A stretch of DNA of 64,000 nt from Azonexus sp. (GCF_030824335.1 NZ_JAVBXX010000008.1:36388-100387), one strand, 5' to 3'; counted from the first letter of the stretch, positions 39,814 to 50,499 are shown. The notes: generated from the sequence alone by a model not told the origin. Made by a program: numbers and translations.

Positions 39814-39907
39814 GAAGGGAGTCCTGATGGAAAGACCGGACGATTGTGCCGGAAAACTCTTGGCCCGTCTGTCCCGTACATGTCGTGCCTTTGTAACGAA
39901 ATGTCGG

Positions 39908-41155
39908 TCAGGCGGGTTTTTCCTGACCGATGCTGTTGGCCCATTGCAGGGCTTCCGTCTGGGCGCGGTTCAGCGCCTTCGGGCCAAGACCGGGTAGTCG
40001 GGAGAACAGTTCGGCCAGTATCGACAGGTCGCCGTTTTCACTGCTTTCTGCCAACTTCAGCAAGTCACCGAGTGCGCCCTCGCCAACGCACAGGGCCGCA
40101 GTGACTTCGTCGGCCAGGCCGAGCGGGGCAACGATTTCCGCGATGGGCAGGCCGACCAGCGCCGGCATCAGCGACATGATGCCGACCATGAAGGCCTTGT
40201 CGGCAAAGGCAATGTCGTTGGCCCGCAGTTCACCGGCCAGCAATTCCATCAGCCGGCCACGGGTGGCGGCGAGCAGCAACAAGGGATTGGCTTCGGTCGT
40301 CTGCTTGCCGGCGGCAAAGAGCAGCAGTTGCAGCCAGCGTTGCAGTTGCCGGCGGCCGAGCACGGCAATCGCGTGGCCGAGCGAGGTGATGTTTTCCGTG
40401 GTGCCCGAGCCGACCGAATTGGTCATGCGCAGCAGGTTGACCGTCAGACCGGGCTCCGGCTTCAGGGCTTTTTCCAGTTCGCTGGTGTCGGCATCGGAGA
40501 GCAGCAGGCCCATCAGCTTCATCAGCGATAATTGCGAATGATCGAGCTTCCTGCCGGCAATGATCGTCGGTTTGGCGAAGTAATAGCCCTGGAACAGCGA
40601 GAAGCCCAGCTTCAGGCACTGTTCCATCTGCTCGCGCGAATCGACTTTTTCCGCCAATAAGGTTTTGCCCAGCGGCTTCAGCTTCATGACCAGTTGCATC
40701 AACTCGATACGGCTGAGTGGCTGGATGTCGACCTTGACGATTTCGACCAGGGCGAGCAGTTCGGCGAATGCCGGTTCAAGCTGGATGACGTCATCCAAGG
40801 CCAGCGTGAACCCGGCGGCCTTCAGTTGCTTGCAGCGTTCAACGACGGCTTCGCTGGGTGGCACGGTTTCGAGAATTTCCAGCACGACCGACTGGCGCGG
40901 CAGCAATTCCAGCATGTCGCTGAACAGGAACTCCTCGTCCACATTGATGAAGCCGCGATAGTTGCCCAGCGCAGCCGCCACGCCCAGTTCGGCGAAGGCA
41001 TTGACGATGACGGTGGCCGTCGCCTGCACGCCATCGGTAACCGTCGCGGCGTTGTGGCTGCTGCTGCGAAACAGCAGTTCGTAAGCGTGCAGCCGCTGTT
41101 CGCGGTCAAGGATCGGTTGGCGTCCTAGAAACAGCTGGTCGGCGGCGTCGCTCAC
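39908..41155 (-). CDS. EAL-HDOD (YuxH-type) signalling protein
   Basis: A 415-residue cytosolic protein. The N-terminal half is an EAL-like domain (LFLGRQPILDREQRLHAYEL) in which the EAL triplet reads ELL and metal ligands such as the DD- motif (FTLALDDVIQL) are only partly kept. The C-terminal half is HDOD (EPGLTVNLLRMTNSV, AVLGRRQLQRWLQLL). This YuxH arrangement is known from several bacteria, and hydrolysis of c-di-GMP is doubtful. The start is a GTG at 41155 with AAGGAAG upstream, 10 bp after the phosphomannomutase gene. Paralogous to 14600-15760 over the HDOD half. Confidence 0.85.
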   Translation of the reverse strand: MSDAADQLFLGRQPILDREQRLHAYELLFRSSSHNAATVTDGVQATATVIVNAFAELGVAAALGNYRGFINVDEEFLFSDMLELLPRQSVVLEILETVPPSEAVVERCKQLKAAGFTLALDDVIQLEPAFAELLALVEIVKVDIQPLSRIELMQLVMKLKPLGKTLLAEKVDSREQMEQCLKLGFSLFQGYYFAKPTIIAGRKLDHSQLSLMKLMGLLLSDADTSELEKALKPEPGLTVNLLRMTNSVGSGTTENITSLGHAIAVLGRRQLQRWLQLLLFAAGKQTTEANPLLLLAATRGRLMELLAGELRANDIAFADKAFMVGIMSLMPALVGLPIAEIVAPLGLADEVTAALCVGEGALGDLLKLAESSENGDLSILAELFSRLPGLGPKALNRAQTEALQWANSIGQEKPA

Positions 41156-41164
41156 AAGGCTTCC

Positions 41165-42553
41165 TTAAAACGGTAATTGAATGCCGGGCCAGACGGCCCG
41201 CAGTGCCTGGCGGAAATCGGCCTGGATGCGCTCCAGCGCAACGGCATTGTCGGCTTCAAAACGCAGGACGACGACCGGCGTCGTGTTCGACGGGCGGGCC
41301 AGTCCGAAGCCATCCGAATACTCCACGCGCACGCCGTCGATGGTGATGATTTCTTCCGCACCGGCAAATTGGCCTTCGGCCTTCAGCTTGTCGATCAGCG
41401 CGAAGGGTTCGCCTTCGGCCATCTTGATGTTCAATTCCGGGGTCGACGGGGAATTGGGCAGGTTTTTCAGCAGCGGATTGCCGTCGACCGCACGACTGAG
41501 GATTTCAAGCAGCCGCGCACCGGTGTACAGGCCGTCGTCGAAGCCGTACCAGCGTTCCTTGAAGAAGGTGTGGCCGGACATCTCGCCAGCCAGCGGCGCG
41601 CCGGTTTCCTTCAGCTTGGCCTTGACCAGCGCGTGGCCGGTGTTCCACATCAGCGGCACGCCGCCGTGTTCACGAATCCACGGGGCGAGCAGGCGGGTGC
41701 ATTTGACGTCGTAGATCACCGTGCCGCCGGGCACGCGCGCCAGCACGTCGGCGGCGAACAGCATCAGCTGGCGATCCGGGAAGATGATTTCGCCATCCTT
41801 GGTGACGACGCCGAGGCGGTCACCGTCGCCGTCGAAGGCGATGCCGATTTCGGCGTCGGTTTCCTGCAGTGCCTTGATCACATCTTTCAGATTTTCCGGC
41901 TTGGACGGGTCAGGGTGGTGGTTCGGGAAATTGCCATCCACTTCGCAATACAGCGGCACGATTTCACAACCGAGGCGCTTGAACAATTCAGGGGCGATGG
42001 CGCCGGCAACGCCGTTGCCGCAATCCATGACGATCTTCATCGGGCGGGCCAGCTTGATGTCGCCGACGATCTTGGCGACGTAGGCGTCGAGCACGTTGGC
42101 CGAACTGCGTTGGCCAAGTTGATCCGCTGCTGCGTGCCTGAGATTGCCGGCTTCGATGCGCTTCCGGAGATCCTGGATCGCGTCGAGCGCCAACGTGGTG
42201 CCGCCGATGACCATCTTCAGGCCGTTGTAGTCCGGCGGGTTGTGGCTGCCGGTGACCGAGACGCAGGAGTTGCAGCCGAGTTCATAGGCGGCGAAATAGG
42301 TGACCGGGGTCGGTACGCAGCCGACGTCGATCGCGTCGCAACCGGCGGCGCAGATGCCGTCCATCAGCGCGCCAGAGAGTTCCGGCCCGGACAGGCGACC
42401 GTCGCGGCCGACGGCGATGGCCTTCTGGCCCTGTTCGAGCGCCAGCGTACCAAGGGCATGGCCGACCTGGCGCACGACATCGGCGGTCAGTGACTTGTTG
42501 ACGATGCCACGAATGTCGTAGGCCTTGAAAATTTCGGCAGGTAGTTGGCTCAT
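41165..42553 (-). CDS. Phosphomannomutase/phosphoglucomutase (AlgC-like)
   Basis: A 462-residue alpha-D-phosphohexomutase, the same length as AlgC (463). Catalytic phosphoserine S103 in VSVTGSHNPPDYNG, metal-binding GIAFDGDGDRLG, sugar-binding GEMSGHTFF and a phosphate-binding RPSNTTPVV near the end are all present. It interconverts hexose-6- and hexose-1-phosphates to supply nucleotide sugars for LPS and exopolysaccharide, matching nearby waaF. The start at 42553 aligns with the family (MSQLPAEIFKAYDIRG); the open frame extends upstream without homology. Second last metabolic gene of the run beginning at ilvE. Confidence 0.92.
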   Translation of the reverse strand: MSQLPAEIFKAYDIRGIVNKSLTADVVRQVGHALGTLALEQGQKAIAVGRDGRLSGPELSGALMDGICAAGCDAIDVGCVPTPVTYFAAYELGCNSCVSVTGSHNPPDYNGLKMVIGGTTLALDAIQDLRKRIEAGNLRHAAADQLGQRSSANVLDAYVAKIVGDIKLARPMKIVMDCGNGVAGAIAPELFKRLGCEIVPLYCEVDGNFPNHHPDPSKPENLKDVIKALQETDAEIGIAFDGDGDRLGVVTKDGEIIFPDRQLMLFAADVLARVPGGTVIYDVKCTRLLAPWIREHGGVPLMWNTGHALVKAKLKETGAPLAGEMSGHTFFKERWYGFDDGLYTGARLLEILSRAVDGNPLLKNLPNSPSTPELNIKMAEGEPFALIDKLKAEGQFAGAEEIITIDGVRVEYSDGFGLARPSNTTPVVVLRFEADNAVALERIQADFRQALRAVWPGIQLPF

Positions 42554-42561
42554 GGGATGGT

Positions 42562-43539
42562 TCAGGACGTTTCTAAAAGGAAAAAGTGTAGAAGTCTTTG
42601 CGGTAACCAGTCCAGATTTCCTGGAAAGCTGTCGCTGACAAAACCGACATGACCACCATGTTCCGGTTGTTCCAAGCATACGCTTGGACTCACCTCGTGT
42701 ATGTTGGGTAAGTAGCGTGCCGGTAAGAATGGGTCATTTTTTGGGTTGACCGCAAGTGTCGGTACAGTAATCGACTTGAGGAAGGGCTTGGCTGAGCAGC
42801 GTCGCCAGTAGTCGTCGGCACCGGTAAAACCGTGCAAGGGACCGGTCACGACATCGTCGAATTCCCACAGATTGCTGGCACGCTGCATGCGCTGGGCATC
42901 GAACAGTCCGGGGAACAGGCGCAGACGGGCGGCCGAACTGGCTTTCAGGGTGTTCAGGAAATGCCGGGTGTAAATCCGGTTGAAGCTGCGGGCCAGGTGA
43001 TGGCCGCAAGCCGCGAGGTCGAGCGGCGCGCACATCGCCGCCACGCCGCTGACCACTTCACCGGCGGCACTGCCTTGTTCGCCAGCCCATTTGAGCAAGG
43101 CGTTGCCACCGAGCGAGATACCGGCTGCATGCAGCAGGCGGCCGCCATGGGCGAGATGAAGGCGGCGCAGGATCCAGTCGATTTCGGCCGAATCGCCGGA
43201 ATGATAGGCGCGCGGCAGACGATTGAGTTCGCCCGAGCAGCCACGAAAATGCGGCAGGACGAGGCGCCAGCCGGCCTGGCGGCAGGCGTGTGCAGTCGAG
43301 ATGGCGTAATGACTGCGCGCGCTGCCCTCCAGTCCGTGGAAAAGCACCAGGGTCGGCGCGTCGACCGCAGCATCGAGAAAATCAACATCGATGAAATCGC
43401 CGTCCGGGGTATCCCAGCGCTCGCGGCGCAAAGGCAGCGGCTGCGGTTTGATGAGCAGCGGCCACAGGGTTTGCGCCTGGCCACCGGGCAACCAGGACGG
43501 TGCCCGGTAAGGCGATGCGGAAGCTGAGCCGATTTTCAA
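42562..43539 (-). CDS. YheT-family alpha/beta hydrolase
   Basis: A 325-residue hydrolase with the YheT hallmarks: N-terminal APSWLPGGQAQTLWP, FHGLEGSARSHYA, the HFRGCSGE oxyanion segment, nucleophile elbow GISLGGNALLKW and a C-terminal EHGGHVGF with the catalytic histidine. Family members act on lipid-like esters. The apparent start is TTG at 43539, overlapping the stop of the upstream NTF2-like gene; no ATG precedes the conserved region, so the start is uncertain. Followed 8 bp later by the phosphomannomutase. Confidence 0.88.
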   Translation of the reverse strand: MKIGSASASPYRAPSWLPGGQAQTLWPLLIKPQPLPLRRERWDTPDGDFIDVDFLDAAVDAPTLVLFHGLEGSARSHYAISTAHACRQAGWRLVLPHFRGCSGELNRLPRAYHSGDSAEIDWILRRLHLAHGGRLLHAAGISLGGNALLKWAGEQGSAAGEVVSGVAAMCAPLDLAACGHHLARSFNRIYTRHFLNTLKASSAARLRLFPGLFDAQRMQRASNLWEFDDVVTGPLHGFTGADDYWRRCSAKPFLKSITVPTLAVNPKNDPFLPARYLPNIHEVSPSVCLEQPEHGGHVGFVSDSFPGNLDWLPQRLLHFFLLETS

Positions 43540-43967
43540 TGCAGTGTGTGTGGCATGGCGTCGGCCATCGCCTGATGGCCGTCATCCGCCGCCGAGGCGT
43601 GCCGGCTGACCAGGCGCCAGCCGCCGGCACCACGGATATAGACGTGGGTCACATGCAGCGGGCCGTGCGGTGCGGGGTCGTCGCCGACGAAGAGGATTTC
43701 GGTCAGGTGATGCACGGCCATCACCGTACCTTGCCAGCGGGCGATGGTTTCGCCCTCGATGCGGATGCTGGCATTGCTGAAAATGCTGCGCCAGCTTTCG
43801 CGGATCGGGATCAGGCCGGTCAGACGAACGCCGGTTGGGTGCACGCACAGGGTTTCCTCGTCCTCCGCCCAATAGTGCATCAGCAGGTCGGCATCGCCTT
43901 GGGCAATGGCGGCATAGAACGCGTTCTCGGCGTCTTCCGGGGTGGCGAAACTGGGCGTCTGACTCAT
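43536..43967 (-). CDS. NTF2/SnoaL-like protein
   Basis: A 143-residue protein of the NTF2-like (SnoaL/DUF4440) cone fold: MHYWAEDEETLCVHPTG, an IRIEGETIARWQG strand pair and HVTHVYIRGAGGWRLVSRHAS. Such proteins range from small-molecule isomerases to non-catalytic binding proteins; no specific activity can be assigned. The ATG at 43967 overlaps the waaF stop (ATGA); an in-frame ATG four codons earlier is also possible. Its stop overlaps the YheT-like start, so waaF, this gene and yheT are tightly coupled. Confidence 0.8.
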   Translation of the reverse strand: MSQTPSFATPEDAENAFYAAIAQGDADLLMHYWAEDEETLCVHPTGVRLTGLIPIRESWRSIFSNASIRIEGETIARWQGTVMAVHHLTEILFVGDDPAPHGPLHVTHVYIRGAGGWRLVSRHASAADDGHQAMADAMPHTLH

Positions 43968-44977
43968 CCGTTGATCCATTTCTGACAGGCGGCGAAGACT
44001 TGCGTCGGCAGCAGTTTGTTCAGGCAGTCGAGGTGGCCGAGCGGGCATTCGCGCTTGAAGCACGGGCTGCAATCGAGCTTCAGGCTGAGGATGTCGGCAC
44101 GGTCTGACAGCGGCGGCGTGAAGCCGGGCGACGACGAACCGTACAGCGCAACAATCGGGCGATTCAGCGCTGCGGCAACGTGCATCAGCCCGGAATCGTT
44201 GCAGACGACCAGATCGGCCAGCGCCAGCAGATCGACGGCTTGACCGAGCGTGGTGGCGCCGCACAGGTTGCGCGTCAGGCCGGGCGCCAACTGGCCGATT
44301 TTTTCGGCGACCGGATGGTCCTTCGGCGAACCGAACAGCCAGATGGCGTAGCCGTCAGCCGCCAGTTGCCGAGCCAGCGTCGCGAAGTGTTCGGCCGGCC
44401 AGCGTTTGGCCGGGCCGTATTCGGCGCCGGGGCAGAAGGCGACCAATTTGGCCGGGCGGTCGATGGCCAGTTCGTCCAAGGTTTTTTGCTGTTCTGCTGC
44501 GGTCGACCGCAATATTGGGTAAGAAACCGGGCGCGGTAACGTGGCGCCGGGGGTTTCGGCCAGTTGCGCAAACCGTTCGACCATCAGCGGCAAGGCCAGC
44601 TTGTCCAGCGTGTGGCGGACGTTGATCAGTCCGTAGCGCGATTCGCCGATGAAGCCGATGCGCTGTGGAATGCCGGCCATGAAAGGCACCAGCGCCGATT
44701 TCAGCGAATTGGGCAGGATATAGACCGCGTCGTAACGCCGCGCCGCCAGTTCTCGACCGAGACGCCAGCGGGCTTTCAGCGAGAGTTGGCCATGCCCGAA
44801 CGGGCTGTCGACGATATCGCTGATTTCGGCCATGCGTTGCAATACCGGCGCCACCCAGCGCGGGGCCAGGGCGTCCAGTTGCAAGTGCGGATGCTTGGCG
44901 TGCAGCCGTGCGAACAGCGGCTGCGCCATGATCGTGTCGCCGATCCACGAGGGCGCGACAATGAGAGCTTTTTTCAT
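43964..44977 (-). CDS. waaF: ADP-heptose:LPS heptosyltransferase II
   Basis: A 337-residue GT9-family glycosyltransferase with the N-terminal VAPSWIGDTIMAQPL, the central FCPGAEYGPAKRWP (ADP-heptose site) and CNDSGLMHVAAALNRP motifs. It adds the second heptose to the LPS inner core at the cytoplasmic face of the inner membrane. The gene is in a minus-strand run with ilvE and a zinc-finger protein upstream and phosphomannomutase downstream, consistent with envelope synthesis. An exact copy of the iterated 14-bp palindrome lies inside the coding sequence (44498-44511), encoding LRSTA. Confidence 0.94.
   Translation of the reverse strand: MKKALIVAPSWIGDTIMAQPLFARLHAKHPHLQLDALAPRWVAPVLQRMAEISDIVDSPFGHGQLSLKARWRLGRELAARRYDAVYILPNSLKSALVPFMAGIPQRIGFIGESRYGLINVRHTLDKLALPLMVERFAQLAETPGATLPRPVSYPILRSTAAEQQKTLDELAIDRPAKLVAFCPGAEYGPAKRWPAEHFATLARQLAADGYAIWLFGSPKDHPVAEKIGQLAPGLTRNLCGATTLGQAVDLLALADLVVCNDSGLMHVAAALNRPIVALYGSSSPGFTPPLSDRADILSLKLDCSPCFKRECPLGHLDCLNKLLPTQVFAACQKWING
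44498..44511. repeat. Iterated palindrome TGCGGTCGACCGCA inside waaF
   Basis: Exact copy, extended on the right by ATATT, inside the coding sequence; read on the minus strand as codons for LRSTA. Confidence 0.7.
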
Positions 44978-45025
44978 GCAGAAACGGTGGGCCGGGACGA
45001 GAAATCCCGGCCGGCCGTAGCAGTT

Positions 45026-45214
45026 TTAATGATGGCCCTTGGGGGCTTCGCCCTTGAACACATATTTTGTGCTGCAGTACGGGCAGGTAACTTCGCCGCT
45101 TTTCAGCACGTCGAGAAAGACGCGCGGATGCTGGCTCCACAGCGCACTGCCCGGTTGCGGACAGTGCAGCGGCAGATCGTGGGCGGTGACTTCAACGGTT
45201 TTGTTGTCGGCCAT
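45026..45214 (-). CDS. Zinc-finger domain protein (zf-CHCC type)
   Basis: A 62-residue protein with C18 and a histidine in LHCPQPGSALWSQHPRVFL, and CPYC (C44, C47) in GEVTCPYCSTKYVFKG, the CHCC zinc-binding arrangement. The family includes a small subunit-like protein of mitochondrial complex I (NDUFS6); bacterial members sit next to ilvE and waaF in many betaproteobacteria and have no established role. Same strand and spacing as its neighbours (35 bp after ilvE, 48 bp before waaF). Confidence 0.88.
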   Translation of the reverse strand: MADNKTVEVTAHDLPLHCPQPGSALWSQHPRVFLDVLKSGEVTCPYCSTKYVFKGEAPKGHH

Positions 45215-45249
45215 GGTTTTCTCCCTGATTTTTGACGCGCTGATTTGGC

Positions 45250-46170
45250 TTAAATCACGGCCAGCCAGTCGGCATGTGCTGCCGAACGGCCATAGACCAC
45301 GTCGAAGTATTTTTCCTGCAGCGCCTTGGTGATCGGGCCGCGATGGCCGACACCGATCTGGCGTCCATCGAGTTCGCGGATCGGCGTCACTTCGGCGGCG
45401 GTGCCGGTGAAGAAGGCTTCGTCAGCGCAATAGACTTCGTCACGCGTGATGCGCTTCTCGATGACTTCGACACCCATTTCGCCGGCCAGCTGGATGACGG
45501 TGGCGCGGGTAATGCCTTCCAGGCATGCGGTCAGGTCCGGCGTGTACAGCTTGCCGTTGCGCACGATGAAGATGTTCTCGCCGGCGCCTTCGCAGACGTA
45601 ACCTTCCGGGTCGAGCAGCAGCGCTTCGTCGTAACCGTCGGCAGTGGCCTCGTTGTTGGCCAGGATCGAGTTCATGTAGTTGCCGGACGCCTTGGCGCGG
45701 ACCATGGTGATGTTCACATGGTGGCGGGTGAAGGACGAGGTCTTGATGCGGATGCCGCGCTGCATGCCTTCTTCGCCCAGGTAGGCGCCCCACGGCCAGG
45801 CCGCGATGATCACGTGCACCTTGGCACCCTTGGGCGACACACCCATTTTTTCCGAGCCGTAGAAGGCGAGCGGACGCAGGTAGCCGGATTCGAGATTGTT
45901 GGCGCGAATGACTTCCTTCTGCGCTTCGTTCAGTTCTTCAGCCGAGAACGGCATCTGCATCTGGAAAATGTGCGCCGAGCGGAACAGGCGTTCGGTATGT
46001 TCCTTCAGGCGGAAGATTGCCGTGCCACGCTCGGTCTTGTAGGCCCGGACGCCCTCGAATACGCCCATGCCGTAGTGCAGGGAGTGGGTGAGGACGTGGG
46101 TGGTAGCTTCGCGCCAGGGCACAAGCTTGCCATCCTGCCAAATGAAACCGTCGCGATCCGACATGGACAT
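45250..46170 (-). CDS. ilvE: Branched-chain amino acid aminotransferase
   Basis: A 306-residue fold-type IV aminotransferase. The PLP lysine is K160 (VRAKASGNYMNS), followed by LLLDPEGYVCEGAGENIF and FFTGTAAEVTPIREL, matching IlvE. It performs the last step of Val/Leu/Ile synthesis with glutamate as donor. Two in-frame starts are close (46170 and 46164). It is divergent from the NUDIX gene, with a shared 89-bp promoter region holding TAAAAT at about 46228, and heads the long minus-strand run. Confidence 0.95.
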   Translation of the reverse strand: MSMSDRDGFIWQDGKLVPWREATTHVLTHSLHYGMGVFEGVRAYKTERGTAIFRLKEHTERLFRSAHIFQMQMPFSAEELNEAQKEVIRANNLESGYLRPLAFYGSEKMGVSPKGAKVHVIIAAWPWGAYLGEEGMQRGIRIKTSSFTRHHVNITMVRAKASGNYMNSILANNEATADGYDEALLLDPEGYVCEGAGENIFIVRNGKLYTPDLTACLEGITRATVIQLAGEMGVEVIEKRITRDEVYCADEAFFTGTAAEVTPIRELDGRQIGVGHRGPITKALQEKYFDVVYGRSAAHADWLAVI

Positions 46171-46259
46171 GGTGAAATCTCCGTGATGCTCACATGAAAG
46201 CCGATAATTCTAGCCGAAATCAGCAGGTAAAATACGGGTTTTGACACCGAGTGCAGCAC

Positions 46260-46706
46260 ATGATCTGGAAGCCGAATGTCACCGTCGCCGCTGTGGTCCA
46301 GCGTGATGGCAAGTTCCTGCTGGTCGAGGAAGAGACCGATGCCGGGCTGGCCTTCAACCAGCCAGCCGGCCATCTGGAAGCGGGCGAGTCGCTGGTCGAC
46401 GCGGTGGTGCGCGAGGCGCTGGAAGAGACCGCCTACCATTTTCACCCGACGCATCTGGTGGGTATCTACAACTGGCGGCATCCGACCAAGGACATCACCT
46501 ATCTGCGTTTCGCCTTTGCCGGCGAACTGCGCGGCTGGGAGGCCGAGCGCCGGCTCGACGACGGGATTGTCGGCGCCCGCTGGCTGACGCTCGATGAGGT
46601 CAAGGCCACACAGACGCGCCATCGCAGCCCGCTGATCCTGCGCTGCTGTGAAGACTTGCTGGCCGGCAAGCGTTATCCGCTCGATTTGCTGGTGCATTAC
46701 GCCTGA
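46260..46706 (+). CDS. NUDIX hydrolase, NudJ-like
   Basis: A 148-residue NUDIX enzyme with the box GHLEAGESLVDAVVREALEETA (residues 39-60; GX5EX7REUXEEXGU form with the final G-U replaced by TA). Overall similarity (IWKPNVTVAAVV start, RHRSPLILRCCEDLLAG end) matches NudJ phosphatases, which hydrolyse HMP-PP and nucleoside di/triphosphates. The ATG at 46260 is preferred to a GTG at 46251. Its stop overlaps the next gene start, and mnmA follows, as seen in E. coli where nudJ lies beside mnmA. Confidence 0.88.
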   Translation: MIWKPNVTVAAVVQRDGKFLLVEEETDAGLAFNQPAGHLEAGESLVDAVVREALEETAYHFHPTHLVGIYNWRHPTKDITYLRFAFAGELRGWEAERRLDDGIVGARWLTLDEVKATQTRHRSPLILRCCEDLLAGKRYPLDLLVHYA

Positions 46707-47275
46707 TGTTGCGGTCGACGCTGCTTTTTCTGCTTTTTTGGTCGTCGACCGCAGTATTTGCTGAAGAAACGCTGCCCATCTGCCATGGTTACAGTTGTGT
46801 GGCCCAGGTGGACATTCGTTATTCGCGCGGGCAGTTGGGCGATGTGCGGCGGCAGTTGTTTTCTGCGGTTGACGCGGCGGATGAACGAAAAATGCTGGCC
46901 GAGGTCATTGGGCAGCTCTATCGCTGGGCCGGTCAGCAGTCGGACGTGCGCAATGACCGAGGGGGTAATTACGCCGATGGTCATGCGCCGGGAAAAATGG
47001 ACTGCATCGATCATTCGACGTCGACCACGCGCTTGCTTGGCCTGCTGGAGAAACGCGGCTATCTGCGCTGGCATCGGGTGCTGGCACCTGAGCCGCGTTA
47101 TCTCCTCGGGCTTGTTGCCAGCCATTGGTCGGCGGTGATCGAAGAAATTACGGAAAATAACGACGCTGGCGACATGGCACGTTTTGTCGTCGATAGCTGG
47201 TTTGTTGATAATGGTGAGCCGGCGGTGATCCTGCCGTTGGCAGACTGGAAGAAAGGGGCTGGGCCCGATGTCTAA
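46706..47275 (+). CDS. Secreted protein of unknown function between nudJ-like gene and mnmA
   Basis: A 189-residue protein with a clear signal peptide ([16 protein letters not shown], cleavage near residue 19). The mature part has a CHGYSC pair near its start and a [19 protein letters not shown] segment with a cysteine-aspartate-histidine group that could be catalytic or structural. I do not recognise a family. It overlaps the NUDIX stop by one base and mnmA by 8 bp, so it is made together with a tRNA-thiolation enzyme although exported. Two inverted half-copies of the iterated palindrome flank its signal-peptide codons. Confidence 0.75.
   Translation: MLRSTLLFLLFWSSTAVFAEETLPICHGYSCVAQVDIRYSRGQLGDVRRQLFSAVDAADERKMLAEVIGQLYRWAGQQSDVRNDRGGNYADGHAPGKMDCIDHSTSTTRLLGLLEKRGYLRWHRVLAPEPRYLLGLVASHWSAVIEEITENNDAGDMARFVVDSWFVDNGEPAVILPLADWKKGAGPDV
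46710..46753. repeat. Inverted half-sites TGCGGTCGAC / GTCGACCGCA
   Basis: TGCGGTCGAC (46710-46719) and its reverse complement GTCGACCGCA (46744-46753) are separated by 24 bp in the signal-peptide region of the secreted-protein gene. Confidence 0.6.
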
Positions 47276-48365
47276 GGGAACTGTGGTGGTAGGGCTGTCG
47301 GGTGGCGTCGATTCGTCGGTTGCCGCCTTGCTGTTGAAACAGCAGGGGTGGAAAGTGATCGGCCTGTTCATGAAGAACTGGGAAGACGACGACACCGACG
47401 ACTATTGTTCGTCGCGCCAGGATCTGGTCGACGTGATGAGTGTGGCCGATACGATCGGGATCGACGTTGAAGTCGTCAATTTTGCCGCCGAATACAGGGA
47501 TCGCGTCTTTGCCGAATTCCTGCGCGAATACCAGGCCGGGCGGACGCCGAATCCGGACATCCTGTGCAACTCCGAAATCAAGTTCAAGGCCTTCCTCGAG
47601 CACGCCATGCAACTTGGTGCCGACAAGATCGCCACCGGCCATTACGCTGGCGTGCGCGAATTCAATGGCGAATACCAGTTGTTGAAGGCTGAGGATGGCA
47701 CCAAGGACCAGAGCTATTTTCTCTACCGCTTGAATCAGGCGCAGTTGTCGAAAACGCTCTTTCCGCTGGCCGATATCTACAAGCGCGAGGTGCGCAAGAT
47801 TGCCGAGGCGGCAGGTCTGCACGTCGCGGCAAAGAAAGATTCGACCGGCATCTGCTTCATTGGCGAGCGGCCGTTCAAGGATTTCCTGGCGCGTTATCTG
47901 CCGCCGAAACAGGGTGAAATTCGTCGCCAGGACGACGACAAGGTGCTGGGTAGCCACGACGGCCTGATGTTCCACACCATCGGCCAGCGCAAGGGATTGC
48001 ATATCGGCGGACTGAAGGAAAAAGGCCAGCCGGGCGGTGGCGATCACGACGCATGGTTCGTTGCCGGCAAGGACATGGAAAAGAACGTGTTGTACGTTGT
48101 GCAGGGCCATGACCATCCGGCACTGTTGCGCGAGGATTTGCTGGCCGAACAGTTGAGCTGGGTTTCCGGGAAGGCGCCACATGCGCATTGGGTCTATACC
48201 GCCAAGCCGCGTTACCGGACCAGCGACCAGCCGTGCGAAGTCGAACGGGTCGATGGCGAAACCTGCGAAATCCGCTTTGCCGAAGCGCAGTGGGCTTTGA
48301 CGCCGGGGCAGTCGGTCGTGCTTTACGAAAGCCGGGTGTGTCTGGGCGGCGGGGTGATTCGGTAA
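47268..48365 (+). CDS. mnmA: tRNA-specific 2-thiouridylase MnmA
   Basis: A 365-residue PP-loop thiouridylase with the ATP motif [15 protein letters not shown], the catalytic cysteines C100 ([12 protein letters not shown]) and C196 (TGICFIGER), and [10 protein letters not shown]. It forms s2U34 in tRNA-Lys, -Glu and -Gln using sulfur relayed from IscS. Length matches E. coli (368). It overlaps the secreted-protein gene by 8 bp and ends the operon, with a strong hairpin after it. Confidence 0.97.
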   Translation: MSKGTVVVGLSGGVDSSVAALLLKQQGWKVIGLFMKNWEDDDTDDYCSSRQDLVDVMSVADTIGIDVEVVNFAAEYRDRVFAEFLREYQAGRTPNPDILCNSEIKFKAFLEHAMQLGADKIATGHYAGVREFNGEYQLLKAEDGTKDQSYFLYRLNQAQLSKTLFPLADIYKREVRKIAEAAGLHVAAKKDSTGICFIGERPFKDFLARYLPPKQGEIRRQDDDKVLGSHDGLMFHTIGQRKGLHIGGLKEKGQPGGGDHDAWFVAGKDMEKNVLYVVQGHDHPALLREDLLAEQLSWVSGKAPHAHWVYTAKPRYRTSDQPCEVERVDGETCEIRFAEAQWALTPGQSVVLYESRVCLGGGVIR

Positions 48366-48377
48366 ACTGTTGCTTGC

Positions 48378-48413
48378 AAACGACAAGGGCGCCGTTCGGC
48401 GCCCTTGTCGTTT
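48378..48413. terminator. Long hairpin between mnmA and the GST gene
   Basis: Perfect 17-bp arms (AAACGACAAGGGCGCCG and its complement) with a two-base loop between convergent genes. The outer A/T runs are short (three), so termination is likely but not classical. Confidence 0.65.
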
Positions 48414-48425
48414 GTGCTGCCCGGA

Positions 48426-49034
48426 TCAGTCGTGTGGGACGGTATCGATAAAGGACGGTCGTTGCATCAGCTTGTCGTGCAGGCGGGACAGGTTGGGATG
48501 ATTTTCCTGCCAGGTGATCTCGGGGAAGCGGAAGCAGAGGTAGCCCAGTGCGGTACCTACGGCAATGTCGGCGAGCGAAAAATGCATGCCGGTACAGAAT
48601 GCTTTTTCCCCGACCTGAACTTCAAGAGCGGCCAGGCTGCGCGTTACCACATCGCGCTGGCGTTGTATCCAGCTGGCACTTTGTTCTTTTTTCGGGCGCC
48701 GGCTTTCCAGCAGTATCGCAACGGCTGCGTCGCACAGCCCGTCGGCCAAGGCTTCCCAACGCTTGATTTCGGTCCGTTCGCGATTGGGGCCGGGGAGCAG
48801 CTTGTTGTTTGGGGTGACATTGTCGATGTGTTCGACAATGACCCGCGAGTCATAGATCGGGGTTTCTTCATCCAGCAGCAGAACCGGTATGCGGCCCAGC
48901 GGGTTGAGCAATGGAACCCGACTGCCTTCCTGGGAGGGCGCGTCGACGATGAACTCGTATTCCATCTTTTTTTCGGCCAGCACAATACGGACCTTGCGGA
49001 CATAGGGACTGGTAGGGGTGCCGATCAGCTTCAT
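48426..49034 (-). CDS. Glutathione S-transferase family protein
   Basis: A 202-residue GST: thioredoxin-like N-terminal domain (LIGTPTSPYVRKVRIVLAEK, where TSPY gives the likely active-site serine, and the LLDEETPIYDSRVIVEHID glutathione-binding block) and an all-helical C-terminal domain. The pattern resembles YibF-type GSTs of unknown physiological substrate. Single gene, convergent with mnmA and divergent from purB. Confidence 0.9.
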   Translation of the reverse strand: MKLIGTPTSPYVRKVRIVLAEKKMEYEFIVDAPSQEGSRVPLLNPLGRIPVLLLDEETPIYDSRVIVEHIDNVTPNNKLLPGPNRERTEIKRWEALADGLCDAAVAILLESRRPKKEQSASWIQRQRDVVTRSLAALEVQVGEKAFCTGMHFSLADIAVGTALGYLCFRFPEITWQENHPNLSRLHDKLMQRPSFIDTVPHD

Positions 49035-49068
49035 CGCATACGCTTCGAAAGAGGGAGCTTGATTATAG

Positions 49069-50499
<1,431 letters not shown>

